In this document: piece by piece, positions 1-7,014 of the stretch
Layout of the letters: every line of letters starts with the position of its first letter
Numbering within the stretch: the stretch's first letter is position 1
NCBI GenBank assembly: GCA_964540025.1
Contig: CAZIKQ010000026.1
Coordinates: 1-25,335 of the forward strand
Direction: 5' to 3'
Source: RGIG250 sp964540025
GTDB lineage: Bacteria > Bacillota > Negativicutes > Selenomonadales > Selenomonadaceae
DNA: 25,335 nucleotides
Position numbers and translations under genes: made by a program
Notes under the pieces: generated by a model
Told to the model about the DNA's origin: nothing
Database searches by the model: none
The model's input: only the letters and a program-made list of their open reading frames with translations

Positions 1-534
1 TTGAACATGGGAGGCTTTGCCAATGGGACGGGCATGATCCGGCGGGATTTCATCGTGAAAAACCGTCTCCGCTACCGGGAAAATGCCTGCGGTATGCAGG
101 ATATGAAATTTTACATGGATGCTTCCCCCCTGGGGCGGTTTGACGCGATCCCCGACGTGCTGTTGTACTCCCGCCAGCACGGCGGGCAGGAGACCCGGGC
201 AGCCTTTGACGGGGAGCGGGCCAGGAGAAGGGCGACCGTCTATGCCCAGTTCCAGCGGGAATCTCTGGCGGGCTGGGGAATACACCTCACCCCTGTCTGC
301 CTGACGCTGCTGAATCGTATTTGTGACGAGGGGCATTTGGCTGTCTGCCAGGATGAAAGGGAACTGCGGCAATTTACGGCGGTTATCGAGGAGATTTACC
401 GTCAGGCGGCGGCGAGGAGGCTCTGGTTCCTGAAGGAGGCCGGAGCCTGTCTGGCCAGCCGGGTGTGGGAGCAGTGCAGGAAGCTGGGGGTGAAAGAGCC
501 GCCGAAGGTTACGGCGGCGGATTTGCCCGGATGA
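1..534 (+). CDS. Family 2 glycosyltransferase, C-terminal part (5' end outside window)
   Basis: The frame is open from the first base, so the true start lies upstream. What remains (about 177 residues) reads like the end of a GT-A fold family 2 glycosyltransferase. A 'GGFANGTGMIRRDF' stretch near the start is the usual acceptor-side segment, followed by a 'MQDMKFYMD' stretch where these enzymes normally carry an ED/QD catalytic-base motif, then 'IPDVLLYSRQHGGQ', the typical strand-loop with Arg-x-His near the end of the domain. The last ~90 residues are helical with no recognisable domain. Such enzymes transfer a sugar from a nucleotide donor to a surface glycan or protein. The gene is GC-rich like most of the window but unlike the block that follows it. 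Donor and acceptor cannot be told from this fragment. Confidence 0.7.
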   Translation: MNMGGFANGTGMIRRDFIVKNRLRYRENACGMQDMKFYMDASPLGRFDAIPDVLLYSRQHGGQETRAAFDGERARRRATVYAQFQRESLAGWGIHLTPVCLTLLNRICDEGHLAVCQDERELRQFTAVIEEIYRQAAARRLWFLKEAGACLASRVWEQCRKLGVKEPPKVTAADLPG

Positions 535-553
535 TTTCGGCGTTGATTGAGGA

Positions 554-694
554 ATGGCTATTTTGACGGCAACTTATATGGATTTGCTTGATTATGTACA
601 GAGCTTTGAGGATAAGGAAACAAACAACCTTTTAGAGAATCTGCCGAGGTACTTTCATTCGGGCAGGTTTACTTATGGAGACAACATATGTTGA
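554..694 (+). CDS. Small hypothetical ORF (46 aa) coupled to the next gene
   Basis: A 46-codon frame starts at ATG 554 directly after an in-frame stop (548-550). It runs through 'MDLLDYVQSFEDKE' and 'NLLENLPRYF' to TGA 692-694, overlapping the start of the next gene (688) by 7 bases, an arrangement typical of translational coupling. GAGG at 549-552 is too close to the ATG to be a good ribosome site; an internal ATG at 578 is possible. The residue make-up is protein-like, but I recognise no family. It could be a true small gene of the surface-glycan locus or the leftover end of a larger one. Confidence 0.3.
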   Translation: MAILTATYMDLLDYVQSFEDKETNNLLENLPRYFHSGRFTYGDNIC

Positions 695-2562
695 TAGAGG
701 ATTATTTGAAAGCTGTTCAAGACGGGGATACGCTTCGTCAGGCAAACATCATGCTCGATATTATCGAGAAAACTGTTTCCGGGGTAAATGTGGAAGCCAA
801 TAAAGCATTTATCGAAGAACGCAAAAATGTAATAAACTTTTATATATGGCAGGCCATTGTTGCTGGGGATGTGGCATCTGTCAGGCGCTGGACAGAGTAT
901 GTGACCGTTGGAGACAGTGACGGGGTGGAAAGTTATACCGAAGGAAGAGTGGCGCTTCTTTTGGGTGAGGTGAACAGGGCGGAAAAATTACTGTCGGCCT
1001 ATGCGAACGAAAATCCGGAACCGGAGGAAGAAGCGCTTTTCTATTTGGGACAAGTCTATCTAAAACAGGGAAAATACAAGGATGCTTTTGAAGTATTCAG
1101 CAAGGCGGTAGAACAAAGGAAAAGCTTTATAGAGGCAGGCGTTAATGCCATATGTGCGTATTCCCTTTTAACAGGGGACCCGGTGGGAAATTTTGCCTCC
1201 GATGATATGGTAACAACGGAAGCATTGAAGAATTGCCGTCCCTTGTTGGAACCCGGAATGTCCAGCTTTGCCATCAATGAGGAACGAATGGAAGAGGTAT
1301 GGAATATCCCCATATTTATAAATTCCAGGGATCGGTTGACTTGCTTGAAACTGTTGATTGAATGGCTCCTGAATGCCGGATATAAAAATCTGATTATTAT
1401 TGATAATGATTCTTCTTACCCCCCCCTTCTTGAGTATTACCAGAGCATTGAAACCGACAGCCGGATCAGGGTGGCGCGGCTGGGGGAAAACTGGGGCCAC
1501 AAGGCTTTATGGGAATGTGGGATATTGGAAGAGCTTGATATAAAAACGCCTTATGCTTACACGGATTCCGATGTATTGCCAATCGAGGAATGTCCGGACA
1601 ATTTTGTTCAGGAGCTTCTGAGAATACTTAGAAAGTACCCGGGCATAAAAAAGGCAGGGCCGGGGCTTTACCTTGATGATTTGCCGGAGAGCAAGAATGA
1701 CATCGTGGATTTTGAAGAAAAGTTTTATAATGCACCTATAGCGGATGATTTATATTATGGGCCGATAGATACTACCTTTGCCGTTTACCGTAATGTAAGA
1801 AAATATACATCGAGGAACGCTGTTCGCGCTAGGGGAAGAATACAGGTAAGGCACCTTTCTTGGTACTACAATAGTTTTGAAGATATGCCGGAGGATGAGC
1901 GGTACTACGGGAGACATGCCAACAGTTCTTCTACTAATAGCAAAAATCTGTCAGTTAATATTCTGGTTGTAGGTAATTCCATTTCTTTGCACGGCAAGTG
2001 CGAATATTGGTATGCAGAATATGGTATGGCTGCCAGCAGCAGACAAAAGGACTATGTACATATGATCAGTCGGGAAATGTCGAAACACGTACCCACTAAA
2101 TGTTTTGTAGTGAATATGGCTAATTGGGAAATTATGTGGTACGACCGGAATGAAGCATTGCATCTAATGGATGCATATTTTGGAAGAAAATATGGCTTAG
2201 TAGTAATTCAATTGGGCGAAAATATTCAGAATATTGATACTCTTGAGGCGGATTTAATTGAATTGATAAATTATACTAAGAGACATATTTCGACTGATGT
2301 ACCGGTTATGATCATAGGCAATTTTTGGATAAATGATGCGGTGGACGAAATAAAGAAAAAGGTAGCGGCTAAAACGAACTCAATATATATTTCTCTACAA
2401 GATATTCAGTATGACGCTAAATACAAAGCGGGGATGCCGGTGAGCGTAGTAGACGACGATGGGGAGAGACACCAAATCTATCACCAAGGCGTTGCCATGC
2501 ACCCGGGAGATATAGGTATGGCGGCAATAGCCGAACGTATACTGGAACATATAAAAGTGTAG
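688..2562 (+). CDS. TPR - glycosyltransferase-like - SGNH hydrolase fusion protein
   Basis: This 624-residue protein has three visible parts. Residues ~1-190 contain TPR-like helix pairs (for example 'ALFYLGQVYLKQGKYKDAFE'). Residues ~205-410 look like a GT-A type transferase: 'IPIFINSRDRLTCLKLLIEW', 'NLIIIDNDS', and a DxD-type metal site D293-S-D295. Residues ~422-624 look like an SGNH/GDSL hydrolase: G-N-S with candidate nucleophile S431, a G-E-N block with N512, and 'HPGDIGM' with H605. The usual Asp three residues before this His is Val here, so the catalytic set may be a dyad. TGGAG at 676-680 lies 7 bases before ATG 688. The gene is AT-richer than its upstream neighbour and follows another glycosyltransferase. 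A role in building and acyl-modifying or deacylating a surface or flagellin glycan is inference. Confidence 0.65.
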   Translation: MLIEDYLKAVQDGDTLRQANIMLDIIEKTVSGVNVEANKAFIEERKNVINFYIWQAIVAGDVASVRRWTEYVTVGDSDGVESYTEGRVALLLGEVNRAEKLLSAYANENPEPEEEALFYLGQVYLKQGKYKDAFEVFSKAVEQRKSFIEAGVNAICAYSLLTGDPVGNFASDDMVTTEALKNCRPLLEPGMSSFAINEERMEEVWNIPIFINSRDRLTCLKLLIEWLLNAGYKNLIIIDNDSSYPPLLEYYQSIETDSRIRVARLGENWGHKALWECGILEELDIKTPYAYTDSDVLPIEECPDNFVQELLRILRKYPGIKKAGPGLYLDDLPESKNDIVDFEEKFYNAPIADDLYYGPIDTTFAVYRNVRKYTSRNAVRARGRIQVRHLSWYYNSFEDMPEDERYYGRHANSSSTNSKNLSVNILVVGNSISLHGKCEYWYAEYGMAASSRQKDYVHMISREMSKHVPTKCFVVNMANWEIMWYDRNEALHLMDAYFGRKYGLVVIQLGENIQNIDTLEADLIELINYTKRHISTDVPVMIIGNFWINDAVDEIKKKVAAKTNSIYISLQDIQYDAKYKAGMPVSVVDDDGERHQIYHQGVAMHPGDIGMAAIAERILEHIKV

Positions 2563-2867
2563 ATTCTGTGTGGAAAAAGTATTAGTTGAGATTGGCGCAG
2601 TTTGTGAGGTTCAAGGTGAAGGGCAGACAAAATAATATAAGGCCTAGGTGGATTGTAAAATGACCTAAGTGGTCTCTCGTATCAAAAATAATTAGCCAGT
2701 TTCTATAAAGCCATAAGTTACGCTGACGAACGCAAGGGGTATCAGAAATGTATCGGTTAGAGATTTATCTATGTAGTTTGTATATCCCCAGCAGGAATAA
2801 AGAAGGGCTGGTGTGATGTTGACGTAATTTTGTATCGATTACCAAATATGATAGTTACGAGGAAGTG
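2563..2867 (+). other. 305-bp AT-rich intergenic stretch, no gene seen
   Basis: No open frame of note lies here. There are two near-direct repeats of the type CCTA(G/A)GTGG (about 2642 and 2666) and a short open stretch near 2690-2750 with no start. No convincing terminator follows the upstream gene. A TTGACG at 2819-2824 has no well-spaced -10 partner. It may be decayed sequence between two acquired genes. Confidence 0.4.
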
Positions 2868-4286
2868 ATGTCGATGCTGGATAGTGAAACGATTCTCAGG
2901 ATTATTTCCAAGGGGGAAGGTAGATCCGTTGAGTTCAAGGAGTCTGCGTGCAACCTTAACAGAGATGTTTAAGACACGGTGTCGGCTTTTTCTAACCGTG
3001 ACGGTGGATATATTTTACTGGGAGTTAAAGATGACGGAACTCTAACAGGCATTGAATCGGAGGCAACGGCTGACAGATTGATTATGGAATTCGTCACATC
3101 TGTCAATAACGCGCAGAAAATCAGTCCACCGATCTATCTGAATCCGAAAAAGCACATTATAGATGGTAAGATTATCATAGTGATATATGTGCCGGAGGGC
3201 AGTCAGGTTTGCCGGCATGGCAGATATGTTTTTGACCGTAACGGAGACGCTGATATTGATATTACAGACAATACTGATTTGATGTACCGGCTTTATTCGA
3301 AAAAGAGTAACAGCTATTTTGTCAACAAGGTTACAAGGTTCAGTATCAATGATTTGCGCAGGGATTTGATTGCCCGCGCAAGGAAAATGGCAGTTCATCG
3401 GAAACCGGATCATCCATGGGGAAATCTTTCCGATAAGGAAATTTTACGAAGCGTTGGATTGCTGCAGAAGCGGGATGGCAGAGGGGAATATGGGGCCACG
3501 GTAGCCGCGGTATTGCTGTTTGGTAAGGATGAAACGATTATGGCCGCTTTAACGCAGCATAAGTCGGATGCGATATTCAGGGTTAATAACCTGGATAGGT
3601 ATGACGATAGAGAAGTAATTATTACGAATCTGTTTGATACATATGATAGAATGCTGGCTTTTGGACAGAAGCATTTGAATGATAACTTCGTTTTGGAGGG
3701 GGTTGTCAGTGTCAGTGTCCGGGATTGTATACTGAGAGAAATGATTTCCAATAGTCTGGCCCATAGGGATTATGCAAGCGGCTACACGGCAAAGCTTGTC
3801 ATTGAGGGCGATAAGGTGTATACAGAAAACGCCAACCGTGCCCATGGTTCCGGTCCGCTTGATATAAGTAAATTTGAGCCTTTTCCAAAGAATCCGCCTA
3901 TATCGAGAGTCTTTCGAGAGGTAGGTTTGGCGGATGAACTGGGCTCAGGGATGAGGAATACATACAAGTATTCAGAGTTGTATTCCGGGGGCAGGCCCTC
4001 GTTTGTGGAGGGAGATATCTTCCGATTGGAGGTTCCCCTGTTGACCAACCAAGTCACCAACCAAGTCACCAACCAAGTCACCAACCAAGTTGATATTGAA
4101 AAAGACAGATTGGTACAGTTTTGCAGCGTGTCCAGGAGTATGGCTGAAATGATGGAGTATTTGCAATTGAACAACAGGGGATATTTCCGGCACAAGTACA
4201 TTACTCCTTTGATGCAGGAGCAGCGAATTGTGATGACAATACCTGAGAAGCCTCGGAGCAGATTACAGAAATATATAAAAAAATAG
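2868..4286 (+). pseudogene. AlbA_2/Schlafen-type ATP-binding regulator, interrupted by an in-frame TAA
   Basis: Read from ATG 2868 (or 2874, with AGGA at 2860-2863), the frame gives 'SETILRIISKGEGRSVEFKES', the start of an AlbA_2 DNA-binding domain. It hits TAA at 2970-2972 (codon 35), then continues in the same frame with 'SAFSNRDGGYILLGVKDDG', the conserved remainder of that domain. One base (for example TAT to TAA) would explain the break. Downstream, 'REMISNSLAHRDY' and 'GLADELGSGMRN' mark the HATPase_c_4-like region, followed by four TNQV repeats and a C-terminal winged-helix-like part. The open part could restart at GTG 2979 but has no clear ribosome site and would lack the first third of AlbA_2. 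Family members are predicted transcriptional regulators or ATP-dependent DNA-binding proteins. It is AT-rich, suggesting transfer. A sequencing error is the main alternative. Confidence 0.75.
4044..4091 (+). repeat. Four tandem 12-bp repeats coding for TNQV
   Basis: Four head-to-tail copies of ACCAACCAAGTC (the last ends in T) lie in frame inside the AlbA_2-type gene, between its ATPase-like and winged-helix parts. Because the unit is 12 bp, copy change alters linker length without shifting frame. Repeats of this kind (T-D/N-Q-V) are common at this point in the family. Confidence 0.9.
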
Positions 4287-4416
4287 AGGGCGCGTTGCTG
4301 CCAACAGAGGCGGTAATCAGCAATTCAACCTGAATCGTAATGTATATTCACTGAGGTATATTCTTTAGGGAATATGTTTTGCGGTCGGCTTCCCTTAATG
4401 TATACAGTAGAACATG

Positions 4417-4448
4417 AGCCGGTCCCGTAGAAAGGGGCCGGCTTTTTT
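4417..4448 (+). terminator. Rho-independent terminator upstream of the symporter
   Basis: AGCCGGTCCC pairs with GGGGCCGGCT around a 7-base loop and is followed by TTTTTT. It lies 131 bases after the broken regulator gene and 56 bases before the symporter start, so it may end readthrough or act as an attenuator in the symporter leader. The leader before it also holds a small hairpin near 4352-4373. Confidence 0.8.
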
Positions 4449-4476
4449 GATATACTGTGCAAAGTTATCATATTTT
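4447..4476 (+). promoter_or_regulatory. Possible promoter of the symporter gene
   Basis: TTGATA at 4447-4452 (five of six consensus bases) is followed after 18 bases by TATTTT at 4471-4476 (four of six). The -35 overlaps the T-tract of the terminator. The -10 is weak, so this is tentative. Confidence 0.35.
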
Positions 4477-4503
4477 ATTCATAATTTAAGGGGGATTTTC
4501 CAC

Positions 4504-5694
4504 ATGAGCCTTTCTATCCAGATTCTCTTCGCCCTGATACTGGCGGTAATTGCCGGTCTGGGGGCCGGAACCGAGGGTCTGCCGTTCTGCAATGCCTGGC
4601 TTGCGCCGATCGGTACGATTTTCGTCAATCTCATCAAGATGATGATCGTTCCGGTGGTTTTCACTTCTCTCATTGTTGGTATGACCAGCTTGGGAGATAC
4701 CAAGAAGCTCGGCCGCATCGGTCTCAAGACGGTTGTTTTTTACCTGTGCACCACGGCGGTTGCCATCGTCATCGGGTTTGCCGTGGCCGGTATTACCGAG
4801 CCGGGGGTCGGCCTGGCCATGGCCGGTAAGGCTCCGGCGGTGAAGGCGGCGCCTTCCTTCATGGCCGTTCTCGTGGGCATGATCCCCACCAATCCGCTGG
4901 CCAGCATGGTAAAGGCGGACATCCTGCCGATTATCGTTTTCGCTCTCTTTATCGGGTACGGTATCCTTCAGGTTGAGCCTAACCATCAGAAGACCATTAT
5001 CGGGTTTTTCGATGCCTGCGCGGAGGTTTGCTACAAGGTAGTCGCCGTGGTCATGAGCTTTGCTCCGATTGGCGTGTTCTGCCTTCTTGTTCCGGTGGTG
5101 GCCAAAAATGGTCCCGCCGTGCTGCTGCCGCTTATTTCCGTCATCGTCACCATGGCTATCGCCTGCATTATTCATACCACTGTCGTGTACAGCGGCCTTG
5201 TCAGCATTCTGGCAAAGATGAGCCCCATGAAGTTCTTCAACGGGGCTTCCGAGCATATGCTGGTGGCTTTCACCACCTGCTCCTCTGCGGCGGCGCTTCC
5301 TATCAACATGAAAAATACTCAGGAGAAGCTGGGGGTTTCCCGCGAGGTGGCCAGCTTCGTCCTGCCGCTGGGGGCAACCATCAACATGGATGGCACGGCC
5401 ATCTATATGGGTATCTGCTCCTTGTTCATCGCCAATGTTTTCGGCATCGACCTCACCATGAATCAGATGATGATGATCGTCCTCACCGGTACCCTTGCTT
5501 CCATCGGTACCGCCGGTGTCCCGGGAGCCGGTCTCATCATGCTGGCGATGGTTCTCCAGTCCGTTGGGCTGCCCCTTGAGGGCCTTGCCCTGGTAGCCGG
5601 TATCGACCGGGTTCTTGATATGATGCGTACCTGCGTCAACGTTACTGGCGATACGGCTGCTGCCTGCGTTATCGATAAGGGCGAGCGGGAATAA
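4504..5694 (+). CDS. Dicarboxylate/amino acid:cation symporter (DAACS family)
   Basis: A 396-residue, mostly hydrophobic inner-membrane protein with the core motifs of the glutamate transporter fold: the HP1 serine-rich loop 'CSSAAALPINM', the cation-site 'NMDGT' (N294-T298), the HP2 loop 'GTLASIGTAGVPGAG', and the last-helix motif around 'MMRTCVNVTGD'. R375 in that motif is the residue that in the family binds the side-chain carboxylate of acidic substrates, so glutamate, aspartate or C4-dicarboxylate uptake with Na+ or H+ is likely. I chose ATG 4504, preceded by AAGGGGG. An upstream in-frame ATG at 4414 would read through the terminator hairpin and adds a charged, non-family N-terminus. The gene stands alone between two terminators. 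Confidence 0.9.
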   Translation: MSLSIQILFALILAVIAGLGAGTEGLPFCNAWLAPIGTIFVNLIKMMIVPVVFTSLIVGMTSLGDTKKLGRIGLKTVVFYLCTTAVAIVIGFAVAGITEPGVGLAMAGKAPAVKAAPSFMAVLVGMIPTNPLASMVKADILPIIVFALFIGYGILQVEPNHQKTIIGFFDACAEVCYKVVAVVMSFAPIGVFCLLVPVVAKNGPAVLLPLISVIVTMAIACIIHTTVVYSGLVSILAKMSPMKFFNGASEHMLVAFTTCSSAAALPINMKNTQEKLGVSREVASFVLPLGATINMDGTAIYMGICSLFIANVFGIDLTMNQMMMIVLTGTLASIGTAGVPGAGLIMLAMVLQSVGLPLEGLALVAGIDRVLDMMRTCVNVTGDTAAACVIDKGERE

Positions 5695-5712
5695 TATTAC
5701 TTGGCGTCTTTC

Positions 5713-5741
5713 AGGGCGGATGCTTCGGCGTCCGCCCTTTT
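5713..5741 (+). terminator. Terminator after the symporter gene
   Basis: GGGCGGATGC and GCGTCCGCCC pair across a TTCG tetraloop and run into TTTT. It starts about 20 bases past the symporter stop codon. Confidence 0.92.
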
Positions 5742-5875
5742 CCTGTATTTTTTCAGGGGAGTGGGGTACAATGTAATCACTTAGATGATTGTGAGGTAGC
5801 CCCTGCTTATTGGCAGTGAGCGGCTGGAGATTGTCAGACTCTGATGGTTTCAGGCAGAACAGAAAGGAGAAGGCG

Positions 5876-6079
5876 ATGAAAAAATATGTAGGGGGACTGG
5901 CGGCGGCGATGTTTGCCTTTTCCCTGCCGGTGGCTGGTGAGCTGACTCCCGTGCAGTCGGAGACCAGGATATGGCCCCAGATAACAAACGAAAAGACGGA
6001 GCATTACGGAAAGCATACTGCTCCCCCGGGCAGTAAGCCGGATAAGCGGAAGTGGCAGGGGACGAAAACGAAAAAATAG
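5876..6079 (+). CDS. Small secreted basic peptide (67 aa), unrecognised
   Basis: ATG 5876 is preceded by AGAAAGGAGA, a strong ribosome site. The N-terminus 'MKKYVGGLAAAMFAFSLPVAG' is a classic Sec signal peptide, with cleavage likely after Ala20 or Gly21. The remaining ~46 residues are hydrophilic, with no cysteine, and become lysine-rich toward the end ('KPDKRKWQGTKTKK'). I recognise no family. A TACAAT -10-like box at 5767-5772 suggests its own transcript, since the symporter terminator lies between. It could be a periplasmic or surface-bound small protein. An upstream in-frame extension to 5810 has no ribosome site and would bury the signal peptide. Confidence 0.55.
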   Translation: MKKYVGGLAAAMFAFSLPVAGELTPVQSETRIWPQITNEKTEHYGKHTAPPGSKPDKRKWQGTKTKK

Positions 6080-6199
6080 CCAACGGGTCTCGTTAGGACT
6101 GCCGCTTTCGGTGGTCAGCAGAGAGAAATTGTCTTGACGCAGGCTCTAGCACAGGGGAGACACCCTTTATGCTTGACTGTGGCGCGCCGGAAAATGAAA

Positions 6200-6252
6200 A
6201 ATAAAGCAAGCCCTCCTTGCCGGACGCTCCGGCAGGGAGGGCTTGCTTTATT
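6200..6252. terminator. Strong bidirectional hairpin terminator
   Basis: A 25-bp stem with a 3-base loop (6225-6227) has only one non-Watson-Crick position (a G-T pair). The arms run from AATAAAGCAAGCCCTCC to its complement and end in A/T-rich tails both ways. It is the first strong terminator after the small secreted peptide gene. Confidence 0.75.
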
Positions 6253-6381
6253 CAGAGACGGGATTTTCCTCGGCAGAATATAGTTGCGACAGAAGATAAT
6301 CAAGAGCTGTTGAGAGCAGCTTTTTATTTATCGTTAAGATTTTTATTGTCTGCTGCCTCAAAAGAGGCGGGAAAACGGCGT

Positions 6382-6405
6382 TATAATATCCGGACAATAT
6401 TGTCC
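6382..6405 (+). promoter_or_regulatory. -10 box followed by a perfect 14-bp operator-like palindrome
   Basis: TATAAT at 6382-6387 is followed at 6392-6405 by GGACAATATTGTCC, a perfect palindrome placed where the transcription start would be. No good -35 is present, which fits an activator-dependent or tightly repressed promoter. The next gene on this strand is korD, 409 bases past the palindrome. Confidence 0.45.
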
Positions 6406-6591
6406 TGTCAGGAGTGGGAAAACCGTTGATTTCTTTTTGATTTTGCAATATATTAGTAGTGGTTTTCAATTGGTGTTCAGATAATCAGGCCGTACCGGGA
6501 AAAGGGGAAATCGCCGGAGGGTTAATTGAACCGGCCGGGCGGCCTGAATATAACGGCATTCAACGGTCAAAGGCAATTATAAGTCTGACTT

Positions 6592-6728
6592 CGTAAATAA
6601 AGTCTGCCGAAAACATACTTTCGTTCTAAAATCAACATAGCGGTGGAAAGCTCTGCTTTCGCATGCCGTGCCTGGCAACCGCTAACCACCGATGTTGATT
6701 AACGGTTTTCTTGCAGACTTAATTTACG
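6592..6728. repeat. MITE-like ~137-bp inverted-repeat element C
   Basis: The ends CGTAAATAAAGTCTGC (6592-6607) and GCAGACTTAATTTACG (6713-6728) are inverted copies with one mismatch. Pairing continues inward with GAAAAC/GTTTTC, AATCAACAT/ATGTTGATT and CGGTGG/CCACCG, so nearly the whole element folds into one long hairpin. It has no coding capacity. Two other hairpin elements of almost the same length lie at 16559 and 16756. Confidence 0.7.
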
Positions 6729-6747
6729 AGGGGATGTATTAAGGAAG

Positions 6748-6768
6748 GAAAATGCCCGGGGCATTTTC
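6748..6768. promoter_or_regulatory. Perfect 10-bp inverted repeat upstream of korD (operator or small terminator)
   Basis: GAAAATGCCC is repeated exactly inverted around one central G. It ends 45 bases before the korD start, so it could be a repressor site for the kor operon or, with its TTTT end, a short terminator for transcripts coming through the MITE-like element. Confidence 0.5.
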
Positions 6769-6813
6769 GTAAGCAGTGACATTATCAGATTATCATTTAC
6801 AGGAGGGAAACAG

Positions 6814-7014
6814 ATGGCGGATTTTACCATTAAAACAGCCCGCTGCAAGGGCTGCGGTATCTGCGTGGCCTTTTGCCCCAAGCGGGTGCTGGCGGTAGAC
6901 GAGCTGGGCAAGGTGCAGGTCGTGAACCGGGAGGCCTGTATCCTCTGCGGCCAGTGCGAGCTGCGCTGCCCGGACTACGCTATTTTTGTTGACAAAGGAG
7001 GGGCTGCCTCATGA
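6814..7014 (+). CDS. korD: 2-oxoacid:ferredoxin oxidoreductase, delta (ferredoxin) subunit
   Basis: A 66-residue bacterial-type 2[4Fe-4S] ferredoxin with cysteines C11, C14, C17, C21 and C42, C45, C48, C52, each set being CxxCxxCxxxCP. ATG 6814 follows AGGAGGG. It is the first gene of a four-gene operon and its stop overlaps the next start by 4 bases (ATGA). In this enzyme class the delta subunit passes electrons from the thiamine site to free ferredoxin. Its length and place before the alpha subunit match the korDABC/vorDABC order. The substrate (2-oxoglutarate or a branched-chain 2-oxoacid) is not fixed by this subunit. Confidence 0.9.
   Translation: MADFTIKTARCKGCGICVAFCPKRVLAVDELGKVQVVNREACILCGQCELRCPDYAIFVDKGGAAS

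Noticed and set aside
2819..2855. Promoter for the AlbA_2-type gene (TTGACG ... TATGAT)
   Set aside because: Spacing is over 20 bases, outside the range for a sigma-A promoter.
2979..4286. Intact 435-aa gene starting at GTG 2979
   Set aside because: The start would cut the AlbA_2 domain and has no ribosome site, while the missing part is present in frame upstream of one stop codon.
4486..5256. 256-aa minus-strand frame opposite the symporter
   Set aside because: His/Asn/Gly-rich composition with no domain; shadow of a well-supported transporter gene.
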